A stretch of 60,950 nt of DNA from Catenulispora pinistramenti (GCF_018274385.1 NZ_JAAFYZ010000038.1:1-60950), one strand, 5' to 3'. Positions 1-9,665 are shown, numbered from the stretch's first letter. Notes: generated by a model from the sequence alone, not told the origin. A program made the numbers and translations.

Positions 1-111
1 ACTGAACCCGAAGCTTCACGCGACGGCACGGATCCTTGACTGTCATCTGCACCAACATCGCCTGGGAGGCCGGGCCATCTCATGGTGCCCTGGGTCACCC
101 TCATTTTCCGG

Positions 112-390
112 CTAGCCCTTGACCTTGCCCTTGATCTTCAGCTTTTGATCTTCAGCTCTTGACCTTGCCTGTGCTGTTGATCTTGCTCTTGATCTTGCCT
201 GTGCCCTTGTTCTGACTTGCTGGAGTTGAAGAGGCCTGAGGTGGGGCGGGGTTGTGAACGCGCGAACCGGCAGCCGACAAACACACCCACCACCCCGAAC
301 CCCGAACCGGCACAACCATGACCGAAGGCCGTAAAAATCGCCTTTCAAACCACAGCCCAACCGCAACCCGGCCCACAAGCTCCAGCCCCC
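112..390 (-). repeat. Dispersed repeat, copy A
   Basis: The reverse complement of this stretch matches 59970-60216 almost base for base over about 240 bp, for example TTGAAAGGCGATTTTTACGG in both. The shared block starts GGGGCTGG, runs through a conserved core, and ends in a purine-rich tail built from AAGATCAAGAGC-like units that differs in length between copies. The two copies lie in opposite orientation 59 kb apart. The remainder of 1-533 outside this repeat and the GntR promoter shows no gene I can support. Confidence 0.85.
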
Positions 391-425
391 GAGCGACGGC
401 GGCGCACCCCCTCGGCGCGCTACTC

Positions 426-442
426 AATTCACCATGATGATT
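426..442. promoter_or_regulatory. Putative GntR operator upstream of the GntR gene
   Basis: The reverse complement reads AATCATCATGGTGAATT and matches 15 of 17 positions of the site at 4204-4220 (AATCATCATGACGAATT), upstream of the fumarylacetoacetate-hydrolase operon. The shared site suggests autoregulation plus control of that operon. That is inferred from sequence similarity only. Confidence 0.5.
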
Positions 443-533
443 ATGAGCATCTTGCGGCGCAATCCCAGCCACGTCAGGCAGATGGAGGTGCTAATGTTCA
501 TAATCAATTCGCCGAGCCCGGGAGAGAGCAGAC

Positions 534-1301
534 GTGGTGTCCCAACGCAACCCCAAGGCCCCGGCCGACGGCTCCGCCGACCCGACGGGGCCCAGCCGCG
601 CGGACTGGGAGAAGCCGGCGCCGGGCAACCGCTCCGAGCAGGCCGCCGAGCAGATCGCCGCGCTGGCCGCCGGCCGGGAGCCGGGAGGGCGGCTGGGTAC
701 CAAGGAGGAGTTGCGTACGCTGTGCGGCGTATCGGTGGGCACCTTCAACGAGACGTTGCGCCTGCTCCAGGCGCGGGGGGTGGTCACCGTTCGGCCGGGT
801 CCCGGAGGCGGGCTGTTCGCCGCGACCCCTTCCCCGATGGTCCGGCTGGGCAACTCCGTGCTCGCCCTGGACTCGCAGCAGACTGATGTGGCCGACGCCG
901 TCCGCGTGCGCGATGCCTTGGACCCGCTGCTGGTGCAAGACGCGCTGTGGCACGGCTCCCCCGCCGACTTCGCCGAGCTCAGGAAGCATCTGGCCGCCAT
1001 GGCGCGGGCGGTCGACTCCGATGACCCGGTCGCCTTCGTCCACGCGAACTGGGGCCTGCACGCGCGGATCGCGGCGATCAGCCCCAACACCCTGCTTCGC
1101 TCGCTCTACGAGAGCCTGCTGGAGCTCATCGAATCGCACACGCTGTCGGTGCTGCCCTCGGGTGAGCGGCCGCTGGCCGAGTACATCCGGGAGCGCTATG
1201 AGCTGCACGCCGCGCTCGTCGACGCGCTCGACGCCCGGGACAAAGACGCGGCGCTGCGCCTGGTGGCAGCGCACAACACGGCCGCCGAGCGCAACGTCTG
1301 A
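534..1301 (+). CDS. GntR family (FadR/FCD subfamily) transcriptional regulator
   Basis: A 255-residue repressor-type regulator. Residues about 27-95 form the winged helix-turn-helix, with TKEELRTLCGVSVGTFNETL as the recognition region. Residues about 110-245 form the all-helical FCD ligand domain, including the HANWGLHARI, ERYELHAAL and VAAHNTAAE histidine segments that bind a metal in this subfamily. The start is one of two adjacent GTG codons (534 or 537) behind GGAGAGAG. FCD regulators usually sense small organic acids. The matching operator-like sites at 426-442 and 4204-4220 suggest it controls the FAH/extradiol dioxygenase/MhpA-like operon. The ligand is unknown. Confidence 0.9.
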   Translation: MVSQRNPKAPADGSADPTGPSRADWEKPAPGNRSEQAAEQIAALAAGREPGGRLGTKEELRTLCGVSVGTFNETLRLLQARGVVTVRPGPGGGLFAATPSPMVRLGNSVLALDSQQTDVADAVRVRDALDPLLVQDALWHGSPADFAELRKHLAAMARAVDSDDPVAFVHANWGLHARIAAISPNTLLRSLYESLLELIESHTLSVLPSGERPLAEYIRERYELHAALVDALDARDKDAALRLVAAHNTAAERNV

Positions 1302-1365
1302 TGAAGACCGGTCAAGGGGGCCAACCGGCTCGGCGCGGATATCCCGGACGCCGACCCGACACGGC

Positions 1366-1425
1366 CACACGGGTCCTGGCCGCACGGGTCCTGGCCGCAC
1401 GGGTCCTGGCCGCACGGGTCCTGGG
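1366..1425. repeat. Tandem 15-bp repeat, four copies
   Basis: Four consecutive copies of CGCACGGGTCCTGGC, the first starting CAC and the last ending GGG, lie in the 287-bp gap between the GntR gene and the convergent SDR gene. No gene or terminator hairpin is evident in this gap. Copy number is likely variable among strains. Confidence 0.9.
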
Positions 1426-1588
1426 CGCACTGTGCCTGCGGCTGGAGAAGGAAGAAGCAGCCGAGGACCCGAGCCGTCCGCTTGAGCCCCTGCGCAGAAG
1501 GGTCCAGCGCAGGGGTATCACCCCGCACTGGACCCGGCGCGTTCAGCTCTGCCGAACCGGCCTCCCGGATGGGATCAAGACCGCGAAG

Positions 1589-2365
1589 CTAGGCGATGTG
1601 CGGATTGCCGTTCGAGGCGCCGAGCCCGCCGTCGACGCGGATGTGGGCCCCGTTCACGAAGCTCGCCGCCGAACTGGCGAGGAACGTGATGACCGAGGCC
1701 GTCTCGGCGGGCTCTCCGAAGCGCCGCATGGGGACGCGGTTGAGCACGGCGGCGACGATCTCGTCGCTGTGCAGGAAGCCCGCGACCATGTCGGTGGAGA
1801 TCATGCTGGGATGGACGGCGTTGACCCGCACGCCTTCCGCGCCGTGGTCGAGGGCCATGGCGTTGGTCAGGTTGGTCACCGCGCCCTTGGCCGCGTCGTA
1901 GGCCGCCAGGCCCCAATCGCCGCCGAGGCCGGAGGCCGAACCGACGTTGACGATGCTGCCGCCGACGGCGCGCAGGTGCGGAAGCGCGGCCTTGGAGGCG
2001 AAGAAGACCCCGTCGACATCGGTGGCCATGACGTGTCGCCAGCCCGCCGCGTCGAGGTCGGCTATCGTGCCCAGCGGCTCGCAGGTCGCGGCGTTGTTGA
2101 CCAGCGTGTCCAACCGCCCGTGCTCCTGGGCCACGGCGTCGACCAGCCCGGTGATCTCCTCCTGCGCCGAGACGTCGCCGACTCGGGCGATCACCGTCGA
2201 GCCCCGCGGCGCCTCGGACACCACCTTGTCCAGCTTCGCCCGGGTCCGGCCGATGATCACCACCGTGGCGCCCGCCGCGGCGAAGCGGTGAGCGGTGGCC
2301 GCGCCTATGCCCGATCCGCCGCCGGTGACGATGACGACCTTGCCCGTGAATTCATTCTCAGTCAT
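1589..2365 (-). CDS. SDR family NAD(P)-dependent oxidoreductase
   Basis: A 258-residue classical short-chain dehydrogenase. It has the cofactor motif TGGGSGIG near residue 14, the NNAA motif near 90, the catalytic Ser followed by YDAAK, and a C-terminal VDGG segment. The start at 2365 (MTENEFTGK) is preceded by AGGAG; an in-frame extension upstream to 2527 would overlap the next gene and lacks family similarity. It lies 52 bp downstream of a secreted protein on the same strand. The substrate cannot be told; an alcohol/ketone step in the neighbouring catabolic island is possible. Confidence 0.88.
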   Translation of the reverse strand: MTENEFTGKVVIVTGGGSGIGAATAHRFAAAGATVVIIGRTRAKLDKVVSEAPRGSTVIARVGDVSAQEEITGLVDAVAQEHGRLDTLVNNAATCEPLGTIADLDAAGWRHVMATDVDGVFFASKAALPHLRAVGGSIVNVGSASGLGGDWGLAAYDAAKGAVTNLTNAMALDHGAEGVRVNAVHPSMISTDMVAGFLHSDEIVAAVLNRVPMRRFGEPAETASVITFLASSAASFVNGAHIRVDGGLGASNGNPHIA

Positions 2366-2417
2366 CGGGAAACCCTCAACTCCTCGCATATCAAGAGACG
2401 TCGCCGACCGCGCCGCC

Positions 2418-3992
2418 TCAGCTGCCGTCCCTGAGTGTCGCGACGCCGCCGAGAATTCCCTGGTAGAGGGTTCCGTCCGGGCCGAGCGTCGCTGCCTTGT
2501 AGTCATCGTTGTAGCTGCCGCCGCCACCTGCTCTGACCCGCCAGACCACCGCGCCGGTGCAGTAGTCCAGAGCGGTGAAGTACCAGACGTAGGTCCCGTC
2601 GGCGGCCAATGACGGGTCCTGGGTGTAGCCGTACAGCAGGCCGGTCGCCGTCGACAGCACCGGAACCGACTTGACCCGCACAGGTGCGGTCCACTGCTTC
2701 GGGCAGGTTCCTCCCGCGCCCGGCACAGCGAGCTTCTCGACTCCGGGCGCCATCTGATCCATGTTGTTGAACGCCCCGTTGACGTCCGACGGGGCGGCTT
2801 GGAACTGCGGCGCGTCGAAGTCGTTCTGGACGATCACGCTGTACCGGCCGCCCTGGTCTTCGCCGACCAGACCGACGTCGTTGGCGCTGGCCCCGGCGGA
2901 GAACAACGGAGTGCCGCAGACAAGCTGCGATTCTCCGTTCCCGGCCGCGCCCTGGCGGTAGACCAGCAGATTGATTTGGTTGTCCGCGTTGTCGGTGATC
3001 GCCACATAGCTGTCACCGAGCAGGGTCGGCGTCGCTCCGGAGCCGCGGGCGAATCCGCCCGGCTTGACCCCGTCGCCGGCCTGGTAGTCCTGGTTCCACA
3101 CCGTCGTCACGGCGGTCCCGCCGCCCGGAGCGAACGCGTACATCGTGCCGGTCGCGTTCGCGGTGTCGCCCGCGACCGGCCCGGTCACGACGTAGGCGGT
3201 CGTCCCGCTGACGGCGATGCCGTTCTCCTCCGCCTGGTTCGGCAGGTCGACAGTGTGGGGCGCACCGCTGGGCGGAAGGTAGCCGACGATGGTCGAGGTG
3301 CCGGCGTTCTGCCCGATGCCGATGATGCCCCCGGTGGTGAACCAGATGTTCCCCGCGGCGTCGAACGCGGCGTTGAGCAGACTCTGCCCCGGGCCCAACA
3401 CCCCGTCGGCGACGAGGTCGACGTCCCGAACCAGATCGAACGTCGTTCCGCCACTGCCGTCCCGGCGCTGGATGAGGTAGATGTGGCCCTGCCGGGAACT
3501 GACCAACACCTGGTCGCCGGCGTTCTGGTACAGGTAGCCGAAATTGAGCGTCTGACCGGCCGGGGCGTCCCATTCGGCGGTCACCGCCAGCGTGGTCGGA
3601 TCGACGGCGGCCACGGCGTTCACGGGTGTTCCGGAGGCCGTGTTCACGTAGCCGGCGGTCAGCCGGCCGGCGGAGTCCCACAACAGCGGCGAGAGGGGCA
3701 CCGCGGCGCTGCCCGTCACCGGACGGGTACCGGTGGGTCCGGCGTAGCGGCTGGTGTTGGTGTTGCCGCCGTCGCCGTGCATGCCGGAGACCTGGGGGTA
3801 GAACGGGCTGTTCGCCGGCAGCGGGTGCGGCTCGGCCGGGCCGCCGACGAAGGGTGGTCCGGCACTGGGGTCCTGGGAGCTCGCCACCGGCGGCGGCGTC
3901 GACCCCGCGGCGCCGGCGGCGGAACCGGGGAGAACGACGGCCAGCGTCAGCACTGTCCCGGCTGAGATGGCGCTCAGGGCACGGCGGTACAC
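2418..3992 (-). CDS. Secreted beta-propeller-like protein of unknown function
   Basis: About 524 residues. The GTG start at 3992 sits 4 bases after GGAGG and gives a clean Sec signal peptide: basic start (VYRRALSAIS), hydrophobic core, AAGAAG cleavage zone. An upstream ATG at 4175 would bury this signal. The mature part is rich in Gly, Ala and Thr, with recurring stretches such as DAAGNIWFTTGG and LGPDGTLYQG typical of beta-propeller or PQQ/NHL-like blades. Two or more cysteines near the C-terminal half (VCGTP, TCPKQW, DYCTG) could form extracellular disulfides. I do not recognise an enzyme family. It is probably exported and surface-associated or free. Confidence 0.75.
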   Translation of the reverse strand: MYRRALSAISAGTVLTLAVVLPGSAAGAAGSTPPPVASSQDPSAGPPFVGGPAEPHPLPANSPFYPQVSGMHGDGGNTNTSRYAGPTGTRPVTGSAAVPLSPLLWDSAGRLTAGYVNTASGTPVNAVAAVDPTTLAVTAEWDAPAGQTLNFGYLYQNAGDQVLVSSRQGHIYLIQRRDGSGGTTFDLVRDVDLVADGVLGPGQSLLNAAFDAAGNIWFTTGGIIGIGQNAGTSTIVGYLPPSGAPHTVDLPNQAEENGIAVSGTTAYVVTGPVAGDTANATGTMYAFAPGGGTAVTTVWNQDYQAGDGVKPGGFARGSGATPTLLGDSYVAITDNADNQINLLVYRQGAAGNGESQLVCGTPLFSAGASANDVGLVGEDQGGRYSVIVQNDFDAPQFQAAPSDVNGAFNNMDQMAPGVEKLAVPGAGGTCPKQWTAPVRVKSVPVLSTATGLLYGYTQDPSLAADGTYVWYFTALDYCTGAVVWRVRAGGGGSYNDDYKAATLGPDGTLYQGILGGVATLRDGS

Positions 3993-4203
3993 GGTACCTC
4001 CAGGAGTCGTCGGATCAGGGCTTTGTCCCTGTGTCAGAAGCCTAGGAAGACAGGGCCGGCGCGGGCTTGAACCACAGCGCCAACGGAACAGAACATCGGC
4101 GCCACGCGCGACCGGTAGCCGGGCATATTCATCATGACTGGTTTTTCCCCGGAGCCGCGGCACCGGTCTTGACACTGCCGCCAGCGGCGCGCAATATCGA
4201 TGT

Positions 4204-4220
4204 AATCATCATGACGAATT
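4204..4220. promoter_or_regulatory. Putative GntR operator upstream of the FAH operon
   Basis: AATCATCATGACGAATT, 50 bp before the GTG start at 4271, matches the reverse-complemented site in the GntR promoter at 15 of 17 positions. A weaker third match, ATTCATCATGACTGGTT, lies at 4127-4143, between this operon and the divergent secreted-protein gene. Confidence 0.5.
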
Positions 4221-4270
4221 ACGCCGGGCGCGGCAGGGCGCCGGAGTCGTCGGCGAGTGGGAGATATGTC

Positions 4271-5113
4271 GTGCGTATCGCTAGTGTTTCCGGCCGCCTG
4301 GCGCTCATCGTGGACGGCCGGGCCGTCGACGTCGAGCAGGCCAGTGCGGGCGGCTTCTCCGCCGACCCGCAGGCGGTCTACGAGCGCTGGGACGGGTTCC
4401 GGGCCTGGGCCGCGGCCGCAGACCTGCCCGAGGGGGCGGCGTTCGACCCGGCCGAGCTGGGCTCACCGGCCCCGGCGCCGCGGCAGAGTCTGGCGATCGG
4501 ACTGAACTACCGCGACCACGCCGCGGAGTCCGGGTTCACCGCGCCCGAGGGCCTGCCTCCGGTCTTCACCAAGTTCGTCACCAGCATCAGCGGGCCGGTC
4601 ACGCAGGTGAAGCTTCCCGCCGGCGGCCATACCGACTGGGAGGTCGAGCTGGTCGCGGTCATCGGCCGCCGGGCCGAGGGCGTCGCCGAGAAGGATGCCT
4701 GGAGCCACGTCGCCGGTCTGGCGGTGGGCCAGGACATCTCCGAGCGGGTCTCGCAGCTCGCGGGCCCGGTGCCCCAGTTCAGCCTGGGCAAGTCCTTCCC
4801 CGGGTTCGCCCCCATCGGGCCGTGGCTGGTCACCCCCGACGAGTTCGACGATCCCGACGACCTGGAACTGCGCTGCGCGATCAACGGTGAGCAGGTTCAG
4901 AAGGGCCGCACCCGCGACCTGATCTACTCCGTGCCCGCGCTGATCGCCGGACTGTCGGCGGTACTGCCGTTGCTGCCCGGCGACGTCATCTTCACCGGTA
5001 CCCCGGCCGGCGTGGGGCTGGGCCGCGATCCGCAGCGTTGGCTGGCCGCCGGCGACGAGCTCGTCAGCACCATCGAAGGCATCGGCGAACTGCGCCAGAC
5101 CTTCGTGGCCTGA
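4271..5113 (+). CDS. Fumarylacetoacetate hydrolase family protein
   Basis: About 280 residues. The FAH fold is recognisable from GLNYRDHAAESG (near residue 78), DWEVELVAVIG (two metal-binding Glu), the QDISER segment and the C-terminal GDVIFTGTPAGVG. The family hydrolyses or hydrates acylpyruvates, 2-hydroxy-dienoates or related ring-cleavage products, using a divalent metal. The GTG at 4271 is chosen because GGGAG lies 7 bases upstream; the long reading-frame extension to 4067 has no family similarity. It is followed after 27 bp by an extradiol dioxygenase, so hydrolysis of that enzyme's ring-opened product is the natural guess. Confidence 0.88.
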   Translation: MRIASVSGRLALIVDGRAVDVEQASAGGFSADPQAVYERWDGFRAWAAAADLPEGAAFDPAELGSPAPAPRQSLAIGLNYRDHAAESGFTAPEGLPPVFTKFVTSISGPVTQVKLPAGGHTDWEVELVAVIGRRAEGVAEKDAWSHVAGLAVGQDISERVSQLAGPVPQFSLGKSFPGFAPIGPWLVTPDEFDDPDDLELRCAINGEQVQKGRTRDLIYSVPALIAGLSAVLPLLPGDVIFTGTPAGVGLGRDPQRWLAAGDELVSTIEGIGELRQTFVA

Positions 5114-5140
5114 CCCGGTTCGACGGACAAGGGAGTCCCC

Positions 5141-6067
5141 ATGGCACTACACGGTCTGACCTCCATCACGATGGGGGTCCCCAACGTCGCGGAGACCGCC
5201 GCCTACTACACCGACTTCGGTCTCACCCCGGACAGCGGAGGCTGGTTCACCAGCCGGGACGCCGGACGTCAACTGCGGATCGTGCACACTGCGACCCGCC
5301 GCCTGGTGGAGGTCCGCGTCGGCGTCGACACCCCTGACGACCTGGCCGCGGCCGCCTCGCGTCTGAAACGGCTCGGCGTCCAGGGCGTCATCGACGCCTT
5401 GACGCTGACCGCGTACGACAAGACCACCGCCGTGCGCGCGGTCCTGGAAGTCGCTCCCCGCCTGGTCCAGAACCCGGTCGCGGCCACCGAATACAACGGC
5501 CCCGGACGCGCCCAGCGGACCGGCGCCCGCGCGCCCGGTGTTCTGCGCACCGGCCGGGTACGGCCCCGCAAGCTGGGCCACGCGGTCCTCGGCACCACCG
5601 ACTTCGAGGCCACGACCGCGTTCTTCCGCGACGGGCTCGGGTTCAAGGCCTCGGACTACATCAAGGACCACGGGGCGTTCCTGCGCTGCTCCACAGACCA
5701 CCACAACATCCTGGTCCTGGCCGCCCCGGTCGCGTTCCTGCACCACACCTCCTGGCAGGTCGAGGACGTGGACGAGGTCGGCCGGGGCGCCGCGGCCATG
5801 CTGGAGGGCAACCCCGAGCGGCACATCTGGGGCCTGGGACGGCACCACGCCGGCTCCAATTTCTTCTGGTACCTCAAGGACCCGGCCGGCAACTTCAGCG
5901 AGTACTACTCCGACCTGGACTGCATCGTCGACGACCAGTTGTGGACACCGGAGGTCCTGGAGGGAGCCAAGGGCCTGTTCAGCTGGGGCCCGCCGCCCCC
6001 GCCGTCCTTTCTCGCCCCCGAGGATCTCGCCGCCCTGATGACCGGATCACACAGTGAGCCGAGGTAG
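5141..6067 (+). CDS. VOC-family extradiol (catechol 2,3-dioxygenase-type) dioxygenase
   Basis: A 308-residue two-domain vicinal-oxygen-chelate protein. Each half starts with a paired beta-alpha-beta unit (SITMGVPNVAETAAYY and KLGHAVLGTTDFEATTAFF). The C-terminal half carries the expected Fe(II) ligands: His in KLGHAV, His in LHHTSW and Glu in FSEYYSD. It should cleave a catecholic ring adjacent to the hydroxyls. The start follows AAGGGAG. It lies between the FAH-family gene and an MhpA-like hydroxylase; together these give hydroxylation, cleavage and product processing. The exact catechol is not determined. Confidence 0.88.
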   Translation: MALHGLTSITMGVPNVAETAAYYTDFGLTPDSGGWFTSRDAGRQLRIVHTATRRLVEVRVGVDTPDDLAAAASRLKRLGVQGVIDALTLTAYDKTTAVRAVLEVAPRLVQNPVAATEYNGPGRAQRTGARAPGVLRTGRVRPRKLGHAVLGTTDFEATTAFFRDGLGFKASDYIKDHGAFLRCSTDHHNILVLAAPVAFLHHTSWQVEDVDEVGRGAAAMLEGNPERHIWGLGRHHAGSNFFWYLKDPAGNFSEYYSDLDCIVDDQLWTPEVLEGAKGLFSWGPPPPPSFLAPEDLAALMTGSHSEPR

Positions 6068-6071
6068 AGCC

Positions 6072-7703
6072 GTGAGCAGCAGCCCTTCGAAGACCCATGA
6101 CGTCGCGGTCGTCGGGTTCGGGCCGGTCGGCCAGCTGCTGGCCCTGCTCCTGGGCCGGGCCGGGCACGACGTCGTCGCCCTGGAACGCTGGCCCAGCCCC
6201 TACGACCGGCCGCGCGCGGTGCACTTCGACCACGAGATCGGCCGCGTCTTCCAGGCCGCGGGCGTCGCCGAGCAGGTTCGCGCGGTCACCGATCCGGTCC
6301 CCGACCACTATGAATGGCGCAACGCGGCCGGCGAGCCGCTGGTACGCATCGACTGGTCCGGCAACGGTCCCTCGGGCTGGCCGACCGCCAGCTTCTTCAG
6401 CCAGCCGGAGCTGGAGGCCGTGCTCGCCGAGGCGGCCGAGAGCCGGCCCACCGTCGCCGTGCGCCGTGGTCGCGAAGTGGTGGACCTGATACCCGGTGCG
6501 GACAGTGTCCTGCTGAAGACCACCGGATCGGACGGTCCCCAGACCGTGCGGGCCCGCTATGTCATCGGCGCCGACGGCGCCAACAGCTTCGTCCGCTCCC
6601 GCATGGCCACCACGGTCACCGACCTCGGCTTCTTCCACGACTGGCTGATCGTCGACACCCGGCCGCACGAGCAGGCCGAGTGGTCGCCGATGAACTGGCA
6701 GCTGTGCGATCCCCGGCGGCCCACCACGATCGTCTCCGGCGGTCCGGGCCGGCGCCGCTGGGAGTTCCTGCGACTGCCGCACGAGAGCATCGAGGAACTC
6801 AGCACCGCCGAGACGGCCTGGCGCCTGCTGGAGCCCTGGGGACGCACCCCGGAGAACACCGCCATCGAGCGGCACACGGTCTACACCTTCCAGGCCCGCT
6901 GGGTGGACAGGTGGCGCGAGGGCCGGCTGATCCTCGCCGGCGACGCCGCCCACCAGATGCCGCCGTTCGCCGGGCAGGGCATGTGCTCCGGGATGCGGGA
7001 CGCGATCAACCTGGCCTGGAAGCTGGACCTCGTCCTCGACGGCCGGGCCGGACCCGATCTGCTGGACACCTACACCTCCGAGCGCAGCGAGCACGTCCAG
7101 CACGCCATCGGCATGTCCATGGCCCTGGGACAGGTCATCTGCGTCCTGGACCCCGAGGACGCCGCCGCCCGCGACCGGCGCATGATCGCCGCCGGCGCCG
7201 ACCCGCGACTGGCCCTGCCGCCCACCCCGCCCCCGGTGCTGGGCGACGGCGTCCTGCAACGCGCGGCAGAGGGCACTCGCGCCCAAAACGTCGGCCACCT
7301 CACGCCGCAGTACGAGGTCACGTATGAAGGCCGTAAGGCGCTACTGGACGAATTCACCGGCGGCGGATTCACGATCCTCACCGACGGCACCGCCGCGCTG
7401 GACGCGCTGGACGCCACCGACCGAGACTTCCTCGCCGGCATCGGCGCCGTCGTCGTCCCGCTGCACGACGGCACCTCCCAGGCTGAGGGCTACCTGGACG
7501 GATCCGACGGATACCTGCCCCACATGCGTGAGCACGGCCACGTAGCCGCGCTCATCCGGCCGGACTTCTATCTCTTCGGTGCCGCGACCGACGGGCCGGG
7601 CCTGAAGGAACTGATCGGCCAGTTGCGAGAGCAACTGCGCCAACCGGCCGTCGCCAAGGGCCGCGCCCCGACCCCCGAGCCGCGCTCAGCCATCGCCGGG
7701 TAG
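6072..7703 (+). CDS. mhpA: FAD-dependent aromatic hydroxylase, 3-(3-hydroxyphenyl)propionate hydroxylase (MhpA)-like
   Basis: About 543 residues of the PHBH-type class A flavoprotein monooxygenase family. The N-terminal dinucleotide motif is [18 protein letters not shown], a mid-protein segment reads [12 protein letters not shown] (DG motif), and [19 protein letters not shown] is the second FAD/NAD-binding stretch. It would ortho-hydroxylate a phenolic acid with NAD(P)H and O2, giving the catechol for the upstream dioxygenase or for MhpB at 17.4 kb. The GTG at 6072 has GAGG 7 bases upstream; an earlier GTG at 6054 overlaps the previous gene. MhpA itself is the closest named relative I recall; substrate assignment is inferred. 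Confidence 0.85.
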   Translation: MSSSPSKTHDVAVVGFGPVGQLLALLLGRAGHDVVALERWPSPYDRPRAVHFDHEIGRVFQAAGVAEQVRAVTDPVPDHYEWRNAAGEPLVRIDWSGNGPSGWPTASFFSQPELEAVLAEAAESRPTVAVRRGREVVDLIPGADSVLLKTTGSDGPQTVRARYVIGADGANSFVRSRMATTVTDLGFFHDWLIVDTRPHEQAEWSPMNWQLCDPRRPTTIVSGGPGRRRWEFLRLPHESIEELSTAETAWRLLEPWGRTPENTAIERHTVYTFQARWVDRWREGRLILAGDAAHQMPPFAGQGMCSGMRDAINLAWKLDLVLDGRAGPDLLDTYTSERSEHVQHAIGMSMALGQVICVLDPEDAAARDRRMIAAGADPRLALPPTPPPVLGDGVLQRAAEGTRAQNVGHLTPQYEVTYEGRKALLDEFTGGGFTILTDGTAALDALDATDRDFLAGIGAVVVPLHDGTSQAEGYLDGSDGYLPHMREHGHVAALIRPDFYLFGAATDGPGLKELIGQLREQLRQPAVAKGRAPTPEPRSAIAG

Positions 7704-7781
7704 CCGGGCCCCGAACAACGACGCCGTTCGGCACGCCGTGCGCAGCGCAGTACAGCTTGCAGGCTTCTTAGAAGGACATCC

Positions 7782-8409
7782 ATGGACAAGACATCACCCA
7801 CCGCGGCCGACGCCGTGGCCGACATCGAAGACGGCGCTTCCGTGGCAGTCGGCGGCTTCGGCCTGTGCGGCATCCCGAGCACTCTCATCTCCGCCCTTCA
7901 CCGGCAGGGTGCGGGTTCGCTGCGCGCTCGGCACCGGCTCCTACCCGGCAGAGGACGCCGTGGACCCCGGCCTGATCAACGCCGGCAAGGAAACCGTCAC
8001 CGTCGTGCCCGGCGCCGCGTTCTTCGACTCCGCGCTGTCGTTCGGCATGATCCGCGGCGGCCACATCGGCACCGCGATCCTCGGCGCGATGCAGGTCTCC
8101 GCCCGCGGCGACCTCGCCAACTGGATGATCCCCGGCAAGATGGTCAAGGGCATGGGCGGCGCGATGGACCTGGTCCACGGCGCACGCCGGGTCATCGTCC
8201 TGATGGAACACCGCGCCAGGGACGGCAGCCCCAAGATCGTCCAGGAGTGCGACCTTCCGCTGACCGGGCGGGCCTGCGTCCACCGGATCATCACCGACCT
8301 CGGCGTCCTGGACGTCACCGACCGCGGTCTGGTCCTGGCCGAGACGGCGCCCGGGGCCACGACGGAGCAGATCGTCGCGGCCACGGGGGCGGCGCTGCAC
8401 GTCAGATGA
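7782..8409 (+). pseudogene. Deletion fusion of 3-oxoacid CoA-transferase subunits A and B (scoA'/'scoB)
   Basis: The first 40 or so codons (ATG 7782 behind AAGGA) encode the N-terminus of CoA-transferase subunit A, including [10 protein letters not shown]. From about 7920 the homologous frame shifts by one register and encodes the C-terminal two thirds of subunit B, from GTGSYP through [40 protein letters not shown] and LPLTGR to the end. Most of subunit A and the first third of B are missing, about 0.7-0.8 kb judged from usual lengths, and the join is out of frame. No intact CoA transferase can be made. Its 3' end overlaps the convergent monooxygenase stop by 8 bp. Confidence 0.85.
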
Positions 8410-9610
8410 GGTGGGTGACGGTGCCCCGGATGCCGAGCAGCGATTTGCCGTAGAGATCCGTGCTGACCTCCGGGTTGATGATCGCGTGCCGACTGCCGGT
8501 CTCGCTGTCGCGCCAGATCCGCTGCAGCGGGTTGGCCTCGGCGAAGCTGCCCGCCCCGTGGACGGAGACCAGGATGCGGATGGCCTCGCGGGCGTTGACG
8601 GTGGCGACCCCGGTGTCCATCCGCATCCTGGCGCGGGCGTCGTAGTCGGGGTAGCCGCCGTTCGCGGCGGCCTCGTCAATCTCGGCGGCGGCCCGGTAGG
8701 CGTGCAGCTGTGCCGAGTCGATCAGCGACGCGGCTTGCGCGATGGCGAGCTGCGAGGTGGGGGCGACGGCCTGGCTGTCGTAGAAGGTGTAGGTCATGGT
8801 CCGGCGCGGGGCCTTCGCCACGACCAGATCGAGGGCGGCCTGCGCCAGCCCGAGCTGCGGTCCGGCCAGTACCAGCGCCGACACCGGGACGAAGGCCGAG
8901 CGGTAGACGGCCTCCTCGGTGTGCGGGGTGGGGTACCGGCCCTCCACGGCCTCCGGCGACGACAGGTAGCGGTGGCCGGGGACGAAGACCCCCTCGGCCA
9001 CCAGCGTGTTGGACGCGGTGCCACGCATGCCGGTCACGAACCAGGTGTCCTCGACGGTCAGCTCCGCCATCGGAATCAGGACCATGCCCGGCTCGGCATC
9101 CGCGCCGCTGCCGCGCAGCACGCCGACGATCGCCCACCGGGCATGGGCCGAGCCGGACGCCGGGCTCCACCGGCCGGTGACGACGAAACCGCCGTCGGCC
9201 TGGACGGCGGTCCCCGTCGGCGCGAGGACGCCCGCGACCCGGGTGGTCGGATCCTCGGCCCAGACGTCGTTCTGAGCCTGGCCCGGGAACAACCCGACGT
9301 ACCACGAGCAGACATTGAGCAGGGTCGCCGACCACGCCGTCGACCCACAGGCGCGCGCGATCTCGCGGGACACCTCCAGGCAGGTCCGCATGTCGGTCTG
9401 CAGTCCGCCGTAACGTGCCGGCTGGAGGACGGACAACAACCCGGCACCGGCGAGGGCCTCGATGTTCTCCTCCACCACCCGCCGTTCGCGGTCGGTGCGC
9501 TCGGCGTTGTCGGCTATCCGCGGAAGCAGCTTCGCGGCGCGCGCCACCAGATCGGCGCGCTGTTCCCGGTCGGCGGCGGTGGCTCCGGGGCGGTCAAGGG
9601 CGATCGTCAT
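8402..9610 (-). CDS. Flavin-dependent monooxygenase, oxygenase component (HsaA/HpaB C2 type, acyl-CoA-dehydrogenase fold)
   Basis: A 402-residue group D flavin monooxygenase. Marks include [11 protein letters not shown] (near residue 65), the middle beta domain with [11 protein letters not shown] and [19 protein letters not shown], and the C-terminal helical [21 protein letters not shown]. Such oxygenases use reduced flavin from a separate reductase to hydroxylate phenols. The start at 9610 has AAGGAG 8 bases upstream. No reductase gene is adjacent; the nearest candidates are at 23.5 and 39.7 kb. It is a close paralogue of the protein starting at 39691, which does have a flavin reductase neighbour. 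Confidence 0.88.
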   Translation of the reverse strand: MTIALDRPGATAADREQRADLVARAAKLLPRIADNAERTDRERRVVEENIEALAGAGLLSVLQPARYGGLQTDMRTCLEVSREIARACGSTAWSATLLNVCSWYVGLFPGQAQNDVWAEDPTTRVAGVLAPTGTAVQADGGFVVTGRWSPASGSAHARWAIVGVLRGSGADAEPGMVLIPMAELTVEDTWFVTGMRGTASNTLVAEGVFVPGHRYLSSPEAVEGRYPTPHTEEAVYRSAFVPVSALVLAGPQLGLAQAALDLVVAKAPRRTMTYTFYDSQAVAPTSQLAIAQAASLIDSAQLHAYRAAAEIDEAAANGGYPDYDARARMRMDTGVATVNAREAIRILVSVHGAGSFAEANPLQRIWRDSETGSRHAIINPEVSTDLYGKSLLGIRGTVTHLI

Positions 9611-9652
9611 CGAGCTGGCTCCTTCTCGGGTCGGTGCCACGCCGCGGACGGG

Positions 9653-9665
9653 TGCCTTGGCAAGT
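9653..9665. promoter_or_regulatory. Half-conserved MarR-operator-like palindrome
   Basis: TGCCTTGGCAAGT matches 13 of 16 bases of the perfect palindrome ACTTGCCTTGGCAAGT found upstream of the MarR gene at 34534-34549. It lies about 43 bp upstream of the monooxygenase start and is followed by a second TGCCTTGGC at 9665-9673. Co-regulation by the MarR protein is speculative. Confidence 0.35.

Noticed and set aside
152-472. An open frame of about 106 codons in repeat copy A with a similar frame (about 116 codons) in copy B at 59866-60216
   Set aside because: Most differences between the two copies are amino-acid-changing, there is no ribosome site, and similarity simply follows the DNA repeat.
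1366-1425. CRISPR-like regular repeat
   Set aside because: Units are 15 bp, directly abutting and without spacers; no cas gene is present.
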